DNA of 64,000 nucleotides from Methanocellales archaeon (GTDB lineage: Archaea; Halobacteriota; UBA148). Where the stretch lies: positions 1 through 64,000 of the forward strand of contig JAQUQR010000006.1 of NCBI GenBank assembly GCA_028715985.1, read 5' to 3'. Shown here piece after piece: positions 20,893 through 29,403 of this stretch. The notes under the pieces were generated by a model that was given only the letters and a program-made list of their open reading frames with translations, searched no databases and was not told the DNA's origin. Numbering within the stretch: position 1 is the stretch's first letter; every line of letters starts with the position of its first letter. A program made the translations under genes and the position numbers.

Positions 20893-21480
20893 ATGAAAGT
20901 TTTGGCGATAATCGCCAGCCCCAAACCAAAATCTTTCAGCCATGCCATACTTGAATCCTTTACAAAAGGACTAAAAGAGGCAGGAAACACCTTTGATGCT
21001 CTTGACCTGAGAGAGATAGAATTTGACCCAGTCATGAGGCTTGAAGACGTCGCTCAGTTTAAAGGGGCCAGAATGCCCGAAGATATACTTGCACAGCAAG
21101 AGAAGGTGTCACAGGCCGATGCACTAGCTTTCTTCTCACCAATATATTGGGGGAATTTGCCAGCCATTCTTGTAGGATGGTTCCAGCGTGTTCTCTCACT
21201 CGGATTTGCATATAGGCCCCCCTCTCCAGGAGAGATGGGGCCACAGGGTCTTCTTCCACAAAAGAAGGCCATAATATTTAATACTGCGATGGCCATGGGA
21301 AAACTGTATAAGGATACTGGCTTGGAGGATGCGATTAAAAAGATTTTTGACGAATATATGCTGAAGAGTTGTGGAATACAAAACGTAGAACATATCTTTT
21401 TTTACGGAGTTCCTCTAGTTAGCGATAAGGTTCGAAAGGGATATTTGGAGGAAGCCTACAAACTGGGCAAAGAATTTTGA
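20893..21480 (+). CDS. Flavodoxin-fold NAD(P)H:quinone/FMN reductase-like protein
   Basis: A 195-residue flavodoxin-like oxidoreductase of the MdaB/NQO1 type. The FMN phosphate-binding region IIASPKPKSFSHA is at residues 6-18, and the FFSPIYWGNLPAILVGWFQRV block near 85-105 is the family's core. It probably reduces quinones or flavins with NAD(P)H in the cytoplasm. The frame begins at 20848, but GGGAGG lies 7 bases before the ATG at 20893, which also begins the conserved MKVLAI strand. Monocistronic. Confidence 0.83.
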   Translation: MKVLAIIASPKPKSFSHAILESFTKGLKEAGNTFDALDLREIEFDPVMRLEDVAQFKGARMPEDILAQQEKVSQADALAFFSPIYWGNLPAILVGWFQRVLSLGFAYRPPSPGEMGPQGLLPQKKAIIFNTAMAMGKLYKDTGLEDAIKKIFDEYMLKSCGIQNVEHIFFYGVPLVSDKVRKGYLEEAYKLGKEF

Positions 21481-21571
21481 TCTCAAATTCCTCTATTAGC
21501 TGTTCCTTAGTAATGGAACAAGCGTGTAAGATAGCCAAAGGCAGTTTTACCTTAATCTCAAGAGATTAACT

Positions 21572-21588
21572 TTAATATATATTTAAAC
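21572..21588 (+). promoter_or_regulatory. TATA box for the AbrB-like gene
   Basis: TTAATATATATTTAAAC lies 13-29 bases upstream of the ATG at 21601, and no Shine-Dalgarno is present between. This spacing fits a leaderless archaeal transcript. Confidence 0.5.
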
Positions 21589-21600
21589 ATTTATTTAAAC

Positions 21601-21747
21601 ATGAAGGACAGAAAAATCCTGAAGGTTGGATCTTCCTATATGGTAACGTTACCTATGGATATCGTTCGTGGGTTTGGATGGGACGAGAATACCAGGATAT
21701 CGGTAAAAATTACCGGGAAGAGAACAATCGAGATAGGAGAGGCGTGA
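21601..21747 (+). CDS. Small SpoVT/AbrB-type DNA-binding protein
   Basis: A 48-residue protein with the swapped-hairpin AbrB pattern: KILKVGSSYMVTLPMDIV, then GFGWDENTRISVKITGKRTIEI. Such proteins act as antitoxins or small regulators and bind DNA as dimers. No toxin gene follows directly; the next gene, 44 bases on, is an exported lipoprotein, so this may be its regulator. It was missed by length cut-offs but has a good TATA box and a clear family pattern. Confidence 0.7.
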   Translation: MKDRKILKVGSSYMVTLPMDIVRGFGWDENTRISVKITGKRTIEIGEA

Positions 21748-21791
21748 AAACTTTATGTCAGGCGTTGGACGATATACCATACTATAGAGAT

Positions 21792-22913
21792 ATGAAGATA
21801 GGAAGGCGCAGGTTCCTCAAGTCTCTTGCACTTGCAGGAGCCATAGCAACTATGGGTTTTTCAGGATGTATATCGTCTCCTGAGCCAACGCCTGCTCAAA
21901 CACCAGAGGTAACACCGGAGAAAGTAGAAGAGCACGGGCTAGACAAGGAGCCTCTGATCGAGGGGAGCATCTGGGATCCAGACGAGTTCGTAGGCCTGAC
22001 AGAGGAGCAGCAGTACCGGATGGAGATGGTCAATGAAATAAAGGCCTTTGCATTGGGGCTTGGCTTCAGCGAGACGGAGAATTTCAAGAGGTATGTAGAT
22101 GAGCTAGATGCCTACCACTACTATTTTTATACCCCGGTTATCAGCCTGCCTTACGGCCTCGGTGATCCAGAGTTGCGCTTCGGCGTTGGTAAGCCGGAAG
22201 ACGTGGTCATCGACCTGGATGAGTATGATGTCTTCTTCTTCTCTATAGAGGCCGTGGCCGGCGTCAAGACACCTGTAACGAGAACGCTGATCGAAGCTCC
22301 GCTGAGCCGTTTCATTCATGTTGTTTTCCACGAGGAATGGCACGAACAAATAGACCTGCCGCTGGTCATCGAGGAGCCGAATGCTGAGGTTGTCAGTCAC
22401 ATTGCGAGCATGCTCTTTGCCGAAAAGAAGCTTGGCCCTTGCTCGGAGGAGTATAATGCCTTAAACCGACAATGGGAAAACAAACTGAGGGAGAGTGCGG
22501 TTTATGTGGACCACTACCACCAGCTTGAGACGTTGTACTGCCAGTTCCATGCCAAGGAGCTTTCCAGATCTGAAACGCTGCGTTTGAAGGATGGGATTCT
22601 GGAGTCGCTTGGGGAGGGAATCGAGGATATCTGGGGCGCTCGTCCAGAGCAGTTGAACAATGCCATTATTGCTTTCCAGATGACCTATTACAGGCACCTG
22701 AGCCTGATGCACCAAGTATTTCTGGCATTGAATTCGGACCTGAAGAGGACGATAGCCTTGTTCCTCGCGATGCCAAGGCAGGGAGAAGATGCTACCAGCC
22801 TCGACGAAATCAATGACATCGAGGCAGATGTCATCGGCTACCTGGAGGACGTATTGGCAGAACGCTCCTCCGAGGCGGTGAGGACAGCATCGGCTCGTTA
22901 TGGCGCAGATTGA
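21792..22913 (+). CDS. Tat-exported lipoprotein with HExxH metallopeptidase-like motif
   Basis: The 373-residue product starts MKIGRRRFLKSLALAG, a twin-arginine signal, followed by the lipobox FSGC at about residues 22-25 and a Pro/Thr-rich linker. It is therefore folded in the cytoplasm and anchored outside. Around residue 215 it reads VVFHEEWHEQ, an HExxH zinc motif, and EEPNAEVVSH about 18 residues later offers a glutamate ligand as in gluzincin-type peptidases. It resembles the poorly studied putative aminopeptidase family with such motifs. The substrate is unknown. The reading frame opens at 21678, inside the AbrB gene; I chose the ATG before the Tat signal. Confidence 0.65.
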   Translation: MKIGRRRFLKSLALAGAIATMGFSGCISSPEPTPAQTPEVTPEKVEEHGLDKEPLIEGSIWDPDEFVGLTEEQQYRMEMVNEIKAFALGLGFSETENFKRYVDELDAYHYYFYTPVISLPYGLGDPELRFGVGKPEDVVIDLDEYDVFFFSIEAVAGVKTPVTRTLIEAPLSRFIHVVFHEEWHEQIDLPLVIEEPNAEVVSHIASMLFAEKKLGPCSEEYNALNRQWENKLRESAVYVDHYHQLETLYCQFHAKELSRSETLRLKDGILESLGEGIEDIWGARPEQLNNAIIAFQMTYYRHLSLMHQVFLALNSDLKRTIALFLAMPRQGEDATSLDEINDIEADVIGYLEDVLAERSSEAVRTASARYGAD

Positions 22914-23115
22914 TCAGGGCTTCAGGCGGCGTTTGGACAATAATCATCCAAAATGTGCAGCTCGGGCAACATCGTCTATTTAAAAATTAGTTACGAGTGA
23001 AAATGAGCATGGAAGTGTAAGATTGATTCCAGACATCTGCGAAAGGCATATGTGAGATTTTCTCTCTATCGTCGATTTCTGAAAAAGAACGTAACATGCG
23101 TTAAATATATTTCCC
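22914..23115. other. Intergenic region upstream of pyrD
   Basis: No gene is visible. It contains the second copy of ACATCTGCGAAAGGC (23033-23047; the first is at 19980) and TTAAATATATTTCCC at 23101-23115, which looks like the pyrD TATA box. Confidence 0.5.
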
Positions 23116-23164
23116 GATAAGCTAAATGCTCCAGATAAGCTAAATGCTCCAGATAAGCTAAATG
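23116..23164 (+). repeat. 18-base tandem repeat, 2.7 copies, in the pyrD leader
   Basis: The unit GATAAGCTAAATGCTCCA occurs at 23116-23133 and 23134-23151, with a 13-base partial copy at 23152-23164, ending 14 bases before the pyrD ATG. It lies between the TATA-like sequence and the start codon, so it would be transcribed into the leader or bound near the transcription start. Each unit carries an ATG that is not used by pyrD. Confidence 0.8.
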
Positions 23165-23178
23165 AGATAGGAGATTAA

Positions 23179-24072
23179 ATGGACCTTACTACTAACGTCA
23201 CAGGATTGCAACTGAGAAATCCCACCATACTGGCTGCAGGAATCCTCGGCAGTACCGCATCTTCGCTGAAAAGGGTTATGAGTAGCGGTGCAGGTGCGGT
23301 TGTAACCAAATCTATAGGAGTCGCGTTAAGAGAGGGCCATCCGGGGCCGGTGATGATTCAAACAGAGCACGGTTTTTTGAATGCGATCGGCTTAGCTAAC
23401 CCCTCCTACCATGAGTTTACACATGAGTTAAAGGAGGCAAAGGGGGAAGTTCCCGTAATTGTGAGCATATTCGGCAGAAATGCGGAGGAGTTCAAAGAGG
23501 TTGCCCTTGGCTTGATTGGGGCAGGTCCGGATGCCTTTGAATTGAACCTGAGTTGCCCTCATGCCGAGGGATATGGGGCCTCCCTCGGGGAAGACCCCAA
23601 CGAGGTCGAGAAGATCACCAGAGCTGTTAAGGAAGCGGTGAACGTTCCGGTATGGGTCAAGCTCCCGCCCCTGACAAGCATCGTCAAGAGTGGATTGGCC
23701 GCTCAAAAAGGGGGAGCTGATGCCGTTGTTGCAATAAACACGCTGCCAGCCATGGCAATCGATATAGAATCCCGCTTTCCGGTATTGGGCAACATCAGTG
23801 GCGGGCTTTCGGGAGCGGCGATAAAGCCAGTTGCCTTGAAATGCGTCTATGATCTATATGCTGCGCTAAATATCGACATCATCGGTGTGGGAGGAGTTTC
23901 CTCTTGGAGGGATGCCCTTGAGTTCATCCTGGCTGGCGCTTCTGCCATAGAAATCGGGTCCGCAGTCTACGAGGATATGGATGTTTTTAGACATATCTCG
24001 GAGGGGATCGCCCGCTACCTACAGGATACTGGCTGTGACTTAGAGGATGTACAGGGAGCTGCAGTGAGGTGA
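23179..24072 (+). CDS. pyrD: Dihydroorotate dehydrogenase, class 1B catalytic subunit
   Basis: Oxidises dihydroorotate to orotate with FMN in pyrimidine synthesis and passes electrons to PyrK. The 297-residue barrel contains AFELNLSCPHAEGYG, VWVKLPPLTS, and GVGGVSSWRDALEFILAGASAIEIG for FMN phosphate binding. Class 1B is inferred from the adjacent pyrK. GATAGGAG precedes the ATG. It is first in a pyrD-pyrK-valS run. Confidence 0.94.
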   Translation: MDLTTNVTGLQLRNPTILAAGILGSTASSLKRVMSSGAGAVVTKSIGVALREGHPGPVMIQTEHGFLNAIGLANPSYHEFTHELKEAKGEVPVIVSIFGRNAEEFKEVALGLIGAGPDAFELNLSCPHAEGYGASLGEDPNEVEKITRAVKEAVNVPVWVKLPPLTSIVKSGLAAQKGGADAVVAINTLPAMAIDIESRFPVLGNISGGLSGAAIKPVALKCVYDLYAALNIDIIGVGGVSSWRDALEFILAGASAIEIGSAVYEDMDVFRHISEGIARYLQDTGCDLEDVQGAAVR

Positions 24073-24077
24073 TCCCA

Positions 24078-24839
24078 ATGCACGCTGAAATAACCCAGAT
24101 CGTCAATGAAACGCCATCCACCCAAACCTTCTTTTTCGACTTGTATCTGGGGCACGTCCCCGGGCAATATGTGATGGTCTGGATTCGTGGAGTGGACGAG
24201 ATTCCGATGTCTCTTTCTTACTCCAATGCCATAACGGTACAAAAAGTGGGAGATGCAACCGCTGCCCTGTTCAAATTGGGCAAAGGCGACTCTTTTGGGA
24301 TAAGGGGGCCATTCGGAAATGGTTTTTCGCTGGAGGGAAAGTCAATCCTGTTGATTGCCGGCGGGGTCGGAGCTGCACCCTTGGGATCGTTGGCAGAAAA
24401 GGCAAAGGGTAATAATATAAGGGTAAAGACGATTCTGGGGGCAAAGAGCGCGGAAGAGCTATTGTTTAAAAAGCGGTTCGATAACGCCGGAGATTTGATG
24501 ATAGCAACAGAGGACGGCTCTCTTGGATATCCTGGACTAGCCACCGAGTTGGTTGATGAGCTGGACCTGGCAAAATATGATGCGATTTATTCCTGCGGTC
24601 CGGAAAAGATGATGTTCAGAGTTTTGAATATCGCAGAGGGCTTTGATGTGTTATCCAGAGTGCAATTCAGCCTTCAGCGCTATGTCAAGTGTGGCCTCGG
24701 TCTCTGCGGAATGTGCTGCATCGATCCTTCGGGATTGCGCGTATGCAGGGACGGACCTGTATTCAGGGGAGACCAGTTAGTGGGCACAGAGTTCGGGCAA
24801 TATACGAGGGATGCAAGTGGAAAGAGGGTGAAGCTGTGA
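24078..24839 (+). CDS. pyrK: Dihydroorotate dehydrogenase electron transfer subunit
   Basis: The FAD/[2Fe-2S] partner of PyrD that hands electrons to NAD. The 253 residues comprise a ferredoxin-reductase-like FAD and NAD domain (LIAGGVGAAPLGSL; YSCGPEKMM) and a C-terminal cysteine cluster, YVKCGLGLCGMCC, followed by VCRDGPV, which ligates the iron-sulfur centre. A GTG at 24069 is in frame, but AGGTGA sits well before the ATG at 24078. It overlaps the valS start by 4 bases. Confidence 0.93.
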   Translation: MHAEITQIVNETPSTQTFFFDLYLGHVPGQYVMVWIRGVDEIPMSLSYSNAITVQKVGDATAALFKLGKGDSFGIRGPFGNGFSLEGKSILLIAGGVGAAPLGSLAEKAKGNNIRVKTILGAKSAEELLFKKRFDNAGDLMIATEDGSLGYPGLATELVDELDLAKYDAIYSCGPEKMMFRVLNIAEGFDVLSRVQFSLQRYVKCGLGLCGMCCIDPSGLRVCRDGPVFRGDQLVGTEFGQYTRDASGKRVKL

Positions 24840-27442
24840 ATAAAGAGTATGATCCAAATGCAGTAGAGCCAAAGTGGCAGAAGCGGTGGGATGACGATAA
24901 TTTATACTACTTTGATCCCAAGGCAAATGGCACGAAATACGTAATAGACACTCCGCCGCCGTTTACCTCCGGCTCCCTACACATGGGCCATATACTAAAT
25001 CATACCTGGATCGACATTGTAGCTCGATATAAGCGAATGAGGGGCTACAACGTTTTGCTGCCCCAAGGCTTTGACTGCCATGGCTTGCCCACTGAGCTTC
25101 AGGTCGAGGGACGAGGCGTATCCAAAGAGGACAGGAAAAAATTCAGAGAGGCGTGTGTTGCCTGGACTGAGGAGAGCATAAAGAAGATGAAGTCCCAGTT
25201 CAAGAGATTGGGCTACTCAGCTGATTGGTCCAGGGAATACAGAACGATGTCTGAGGATTATGTAACCAAAGTCCAGTTATCCCTACTCAAATTTAACGAG
25301 CTGGGACTAATCTACCGAAGGAGGCATCCGATCCATTATTGTTGGAACTGCATGACAGCACTGGCAAAAGCGGAACTCGGATATTTAGAGCAGAAGGGCG
25401 CTCTCAGCTACATAAAGTTAGAGGTTGATGGGGGGGATGAGATGGTAATTGCCACAACCAGGCCAGAGCTGATGTGTGCCTGTGTGGCAGTCATGGTGCA
25501 TCCGGAAGATGGGAGGTTTCGCAGGTACGTAGGAAGAAAAGTACGATTGCCTCTCTATGACAGAAAAGTCCCCATCATTGCAGATGAAGAGGTTGACATG
25601 GGCTTTGGGACTGGGGCGGTATACGTCTGCACATATGGCGATGAGCAGGATCTGGCATGGCAACAAAATTACTCCTTGCCCGTGATAAATGCAATAGACA
25701 AAAACGGATTGATGACGGAAGCAGCTGGCAAATACCAGGGTTTGGGCATAGCTGAATGCCAAGTGCAGATAATAGAGGATTTGAAGAATTGCGGGGCCCT
25801 AACCAAACAGGAGCAGATGACGCATAGGGTTTTGATCCATGCTGAGCGATCCGGATGTCAGAGGCCTGTTGAGCTTATACCAACGCTCCAATGGTTTATC
25901 AGAGTCAAAGATCATACTGAAGAGGTCGTCAAAGCTGCAAAGGAAATGAGTTGGCACCCCTCATATATGCTCCAAAGGCTCATTGATTGGGCAACCTCCT
26001 TGGATTGGGATTGGGTTATTTCCAGACAAAGGGTATTTGGAACCCCCATTCCCTTCTGGTATTGCTCCAAATGCGAGACCACGATAGCACCTCCCATAGA
26101 AAAGCTTCCAGTAAATCCTGCTACAGATGATCCGCCCGTTAGAACGTGTCCGCATTGCGGTTCGAAAGATATTTTAGGTAGTACGGATGTGTGTGACTGC
26201 TGGGTCGACAGCTCCATCTCTCCACTAATGGCAAGCAACTGGATGGGTGACGACTTCGATGAGCTTTATCCCACCTCTCTTAGGCCGCAGGGATATGAAA
26301 TCATTCGGACATGGTTGTTTTATACTACGTTCCGTTGTCACATTCTAACCGGAGAGGCGCCTTTTGAGGGTGTTTTAATCAACGGAATGGTGCAGGGGCC
26401 AGACGGCAGAAAAATGTCCAAGAGCCTGAGAAACGTCATCGAGCCAGAGGAGGTGGTCTCTGAATATGGCATCGATCCTGTCAGACAATGGGCTGCTACC
26501 GCCTCGCTGGGAGAGGACTATCCCTTCGAGTTCAAGGAGATCGTGTATGGGAAGAGATTCTTGACCAAGATGTGGAACATCGCTCGATTCAGCATTCCCC
26601 ATCATTCCACTAAGGTCCCAAAGAAACTGAGCCTCATCGATCAGTGGATGCTCAGCAAGCTCAACAGATTGGTTGGGGAAGTCACGACTGATCTTGATAG
26701 ATATGAATTCAAGACTCTCCAGGATATTAGAGATTTTGCTTGGAATGATCTGGCAGATAACTATATTGAGATGATAAAGTATAGATTATATGGCAATGAT
26801 GTAAAGGCAAAAGAAAGCGCACAGTACACGCTGAGCCTTGTTATCGATACGATATTGCTGTTGTTATCCCCGTTCATTCCGCACTTTACAGAAGAGGTTC
26901 ATTCTTGTTTTGGAGAAAAAAGCATCCACTTGTGCAAATGGCCAGAAGTGGATACTTCGCTGATAGACGACAAGGTTGAGATGGGCGGTGAACAGATCAA
27001 GGATGTCATCAGTGCCATAAGAAGGTATAAGTCAGAGAGTGGCATGGCGCTGAACGCTGAAGTGAAGAACATCGAGATATATGCCCCTGATATCAGCTGG
27101 CTCACTCATGGCATAAAAGACCTCAAAGGAGCTACATGGGCGAGGAATGTTGAGGTGATGGAAGGCACTCCTCATACGGAGGATCGCATAGTTGACATCA
27201 AGCCGAACATGAGCGTTCTTGGGCCACTATTTAAAAGCAAAGCGGATAAGGCGATAGAGGCGTTGAAGAGCACGCCAAACATAGCAGAGAAAATTGAAAC
27301 TGGCAAGATCGCAATAGAGATAGATGGCGAAACCGTAGAGGTAACTTCCAAAGCCGTAGAAATCCAAAAAGAGATTCTATCGGGGGGGAAGGCTGTAGAT
27401 CTAATTCAGGTTGGAGATATGGTCATAACAATTTCACGATGA
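24836..27442 (+). CDS. valS: Valyl-tRNA synthetase
   Basis: Class I synthetase that charges tRNA(Val). The 868-residue protein has the HIGH-type motif SGSLHMGHIL near residue 46, the editing domain, zinc-ribbon cysteines (CSKCETT and CPHCGSKDI), the KMSKS motif in GRKMSKSLRN near 525 and the anticodon domain with SPFIPHFTEE. I start at the GTG at 24836, whose TG is shared with the pyrK stop codon; the longer open frame upstream lies inside pyrK. The sequence from VNKEYDPNAVEPKWQ on matches family N-termini. Confidence 0.95.
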   Translation: MNKEYDPNAVEPKWQKRWDDDNLYYFDPKANGTKYVIDTPPPFTSGSLHMGHILNHTWIDIVARYKRMRGYNVLLPQGFDCHGLPTELQVEGRGVSKEDRKKFREACVAWTEESIKKMKSQFKRLGYSADWSREYRTMSEDYVTKVQLSLLKFNELGLIYRRRHPIHYCWNCMTALAKAELGYLEQKGALSYIKLEVDGGDEMVIATTRPELMCACVAVMVHPEDGRFRRYVGRKVRLPLYDRKVPIIADEEVDMGFGTGAVYVCTYGDEQDLAWQQNYSLPVINAIDKNGLMTEAAGKYQGLGIAECQVQIIEDLKNCGALTKQEQMTHRVLIHAERSGCQRPVELIPTLQWFIRVKDHTEEVVKAAKEMSWHPSYMLQRLIDWATSLDWDWVISRQRVFGTPIPFWYCSKCETTIAPPIEKLPVNPATDDPPVRTCPHCGSKDILGSTDVCDCWVDSSISPLMASNWMGDDFDELYPTSLRPQGYEIIRTWLFYTTFRCHILTGEAPFEGVLINGMVQGPDGRKMSKSLRNVIEPEEVVSEYGIDPVRQWAATASLGEDYPFEFKEIVYGKRFLTKMWNIARFSIPHHSTKVPKKLSLIDQWMLSKLNRLVGEVTTDLDRYEFKTLQDIRDFAWNDLADNYIEMIKYRLYGNDVKAKESAQYTLSLVIDTILLLLSPFIPHFTEEVHSCFGEKSIHLCKWPEVDTSLIDDKVEMGGEQIKDVISAIRRYKSESGMALNAEVKNIEIYAPDISWLTHGIKDLKGATWARNVEVMEGTPHTEDRIVDIKPNMSVLGPLFKSKADKAIEALKSTPNIAEKIETGKIAIEIDGETVEVTSKAVEIQKEILSGGKAVDLIQVGDMVITISR

Positions 27443-27538
27443 ATTCTTTGATATCTTATAAAAGGTGAGATTTAGGTTAGGCATAGACTTATCTCTACAT
27501 AGTATAGAACATTATGCAAACACCCGGGAGCAACTACA

Positions 27539-28483
27539 GTGAAGAATAAAATCGGGTCTGGTGCCCCCATCCTTGCGGTGGTTCCTGTCCAGGTTGGGGC
27601 TGTAAAGAATTACACGCTTACCGCTTCAGCAGAAAAGAAAGAGGGGCAAATAACAGTTTCTGGAAAAACAAATCTGCCAGATGGTTGCGTTTTGGGAGTG
27701 TTTATCGAAAGACCCTATTGGAGAAAGGGATTGCTTGTTCCATTAGATGCACATGAAGCTGAACGGATGCTTATAGACACACCCCTTTGGGAAAGGGGAG
27801 ATGACACCACTTATACGGGACACATGGCTTTCGGAGAGGCAACGGTTGAAAAGGGAAGCTATGAGGTCAGCTTAACGCCCGATGACGTGGGATGGTACGA
27901 CAATGCCATAATGCTCATCGAGCTGGGCCTGTGGACGGATTTTGAAAGAATATCTGATGATTTGGCAATATCGGTGATTTTTACGCCCAAAAGGGATCAG
28001 CCCGACTCAGTTTACGCCCTTCTGGGCAACAATGCTGAAAATATGGCGGGCGAACAGGTCGAATTCTCCGGTCATTCCAACGTTTTAAAAGCGGAAACGA
28101 CGTTGAAGGTGCATTTCCTTCCTCCTAGCGCCCATAGGACTACTTCAGCGGAGAAACAAACCCCGACACCAGCACAAGAGACATCTCAGCCAGAACAAAT
28201 AAAACTCTCAAGAGACACACCCGGATACACATCAACATTTCCACTCGAAAGTGGCACATCAATATTTAGGATGACGTACAACGGTTCCGAAGAGTTTGAA
28301 GTTGTGCTCGTAAATTATAAGGAGGTCCACCCATGTGGAGCTTACGACGCCACATATGCTGTTCTCGCGGATGAGATTGGCCCTTTTGATGGAGTTAAAA
28401 CCGTTGAGATAATTGAGCCTGGGACTTATATCTTATATATATCTGGAAAAGGTCAGTGGTCGATAATCATTGAACAATCTTGA
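27539..28483 (+). CDS. Hypothetical two-domain beta-rich protein
   Basis: I do not recognise a family. The 314-residue product starts at a GTG preceded by GGGAG at 8 bases. Residues 1-200 look like an all-beta domain (TLTASAEKKEGQITVSGKTN and VLGVFIERPYW), a Thr/Pro/Gln-rich linker lies at about 200-225, and the final 90 residues form a second beta domain with SIFRMTYNGSEEFEVVLV and PGTYILYISGKGQWSI. No signal peptide is seen, although surface-type linkers suggest an extracytoplasmic ancestry and a lost or missed N-terminus. A 5'-truncated paralogue occurs at 57556. Confidence 0.5.
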   Translation: MKNKIGSGAPILAVVPVQVGAVKNYTLTASAEKKEGQITVSGKTNLPDGCVLGVFIERPYWRKGLLVPLDAHEAERMLIDTPLWERGDDTTYTGHMAFGEATVEKGSYEVSLTPDDVGWYDNAIMLIELGLWTDFERISDDLAISVIFTPKRDQPDSVYALLGNNAENMAGEQVEFSGHSNVLKAETTLKVHFLPPSAHRTTSAEKQTPTPAQETSQPEQIKLSRDTPGYTSTFPLESGTSIFRMTYNGSEEFEVVLVNYKEVHPCGAYDATYAVLADEIGPFDGVKTVEIIEPGTYILYISGKGQWSIIIEQS

Positions 28484-28602
28484 TTTACTGCCTCAACTCT
28501 GGTGCCAAAGACATTTATGAATAGGTGCAAAAAAAGTATCAGAAAAGATCTATTTAATTAAATGCCTAGTCCGGTATTGTAGAATTTTTCGGGAGCGTTC
28601 TA
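28484..28602. other. AT-rich intergenic spacer
   Basis: No gene or clear regulatory signal was found between the hypothetical gene and the tiny membrane ORF on the opposite strand. Confidence 0.4.
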
Positions 28603-28719
28603 TCAGGCGAACACAGTGAGCAATAAAGAACAGGTATCAAAGGCCCACTCAGTAGCTACAAGGAGGTTACCCACCAAAATTAGAATATAGAAAACAATCC
28701 ACCCTATATCCATAGTCAT
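28603..28719 (-). CDS. Tiny hydrophobic membrane ORF (38 aa)
   Basis: The product has one likely membrane helix (WIVFYILILVGNLLVA) followed by TEWAFDTCSLLLTVFA. An AAGGGGA Shine-Dalgarno stands before the first ATG, and the ORF begins 6 bases after the stop of the 152-residue membrane protein gene, implying co-translation. No family is recognised. It may be a small membrane subunit or a chance frame with a good ribosome site. Confidence 0.4.
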   Translation of the reverse strand: MTMDIGWIVFYILILVGNLLVATEWAFDTCSLLLTVFA

Positions 28720-28725
28720 TCCCCT

Positions 28726-29184
28726 TCATAATTCTTGGATTCTCTCGACATAATGCCCAAGAGTGCCGCTAATAGGGATTATTAAAACGAGGGAAATAAA
28801 AGTCATTCCAACAGCCCCTGCTATCTCCCACCCACTCATAGCATATACGTTGCTCCAGTTCGTTATCCAAGCAAGGGCAGTAATGGGTATCCAGCAGAAA
28901 CACCCTATGGATTTTGCCATGTGTCCTCTAGGAAAATGGAATCGGAGTTCAGGTTGCGGTATTACAAGTCCAGCAATGAAACCAACAAAGGTTCCCGGAG
29001 CTGCACCGAACTTCAGGGCTTTGATAAGAAGAGCCTTCCTGACTTCCAAGGGTACATGCCGGTGGATTCCGGAAACAACCGGTCCGGAAACAAGCATGTA
29101 TCCCACTAAGGAATAAATCCACATCCCGAGGATAAAACCCATGATAACTCCTGCTAAAATACTAAGTCCTTTATTACCTTTCAT
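28726..29184 (-). CDS. Hypothetical polytopic membrane protein
   Basis: A 152-residue protein with about four hydrophobic segments: residues 8-33, 60-75, 95-110 and 118-142. Glycine-rich pairs such as APGTFVGFIAGLVI suggest close helix packing. The C-terminus is short and polar. I do not recognise a family. It is followed by a 38-residue hydrophobic ORF and lies downstream of a hairpin palindrome in an AT-rich accessory region. Confidence 0.5.
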   Translation of the reverse strand: MKGNKGLSILAGVIMGFILGMWIYSLVGYMLVSGPVVSGIHRHVPLEVRKALLIKALKFGAAPGTFVGFIAGLVIPQPELRFHFPRGHMAKSIGCFCWIPITALAWITNWSNVYAMSGWEIAGAVGMTFISLVLIIPISGTLGHYVERIQEL

Positions 29185-29253
29185 TTTGTCCTCATTTCAT
29201 TTCCCAAACCAACTCTTCTTAATAGATATATTTTCAATATTTAAAGTCATATA

Positions 29254-29273
29254 CCCCGTTTTGAAAAACGGGG
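29254..29273. repeat. Perfect hairpin palindrome CCCCGTTTT/AAAACGGGG
   Basis: CCCCGTTTT, a two-base loop GA and AAAACGGGG form a 9-base-pair stem. The 3' GGG is also the start of GGGCATC...GATGCCC (29271-29290), so two hairpins compete for it. It lies between two minus-strand genes. The left flank AAAGTCA..TATA is shared with the palindrome at 32692. Similar hairpins mark ends of IS200/IS605 elements, but no transposase is present. Confidence 0.6.
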
Positions 29274-29403
29274 CATCAACGTAGATGCCCAAGGGTTTTA
29301 CGTTTTTGTCGCTTTTACTGATTTTTAGCAATTGAATTCAGGTGTAAGTATTCAAATGAAAAACATTTTCATTAAGCCGCTTACGAATTTAAAAGGCTAT
29401 TCT

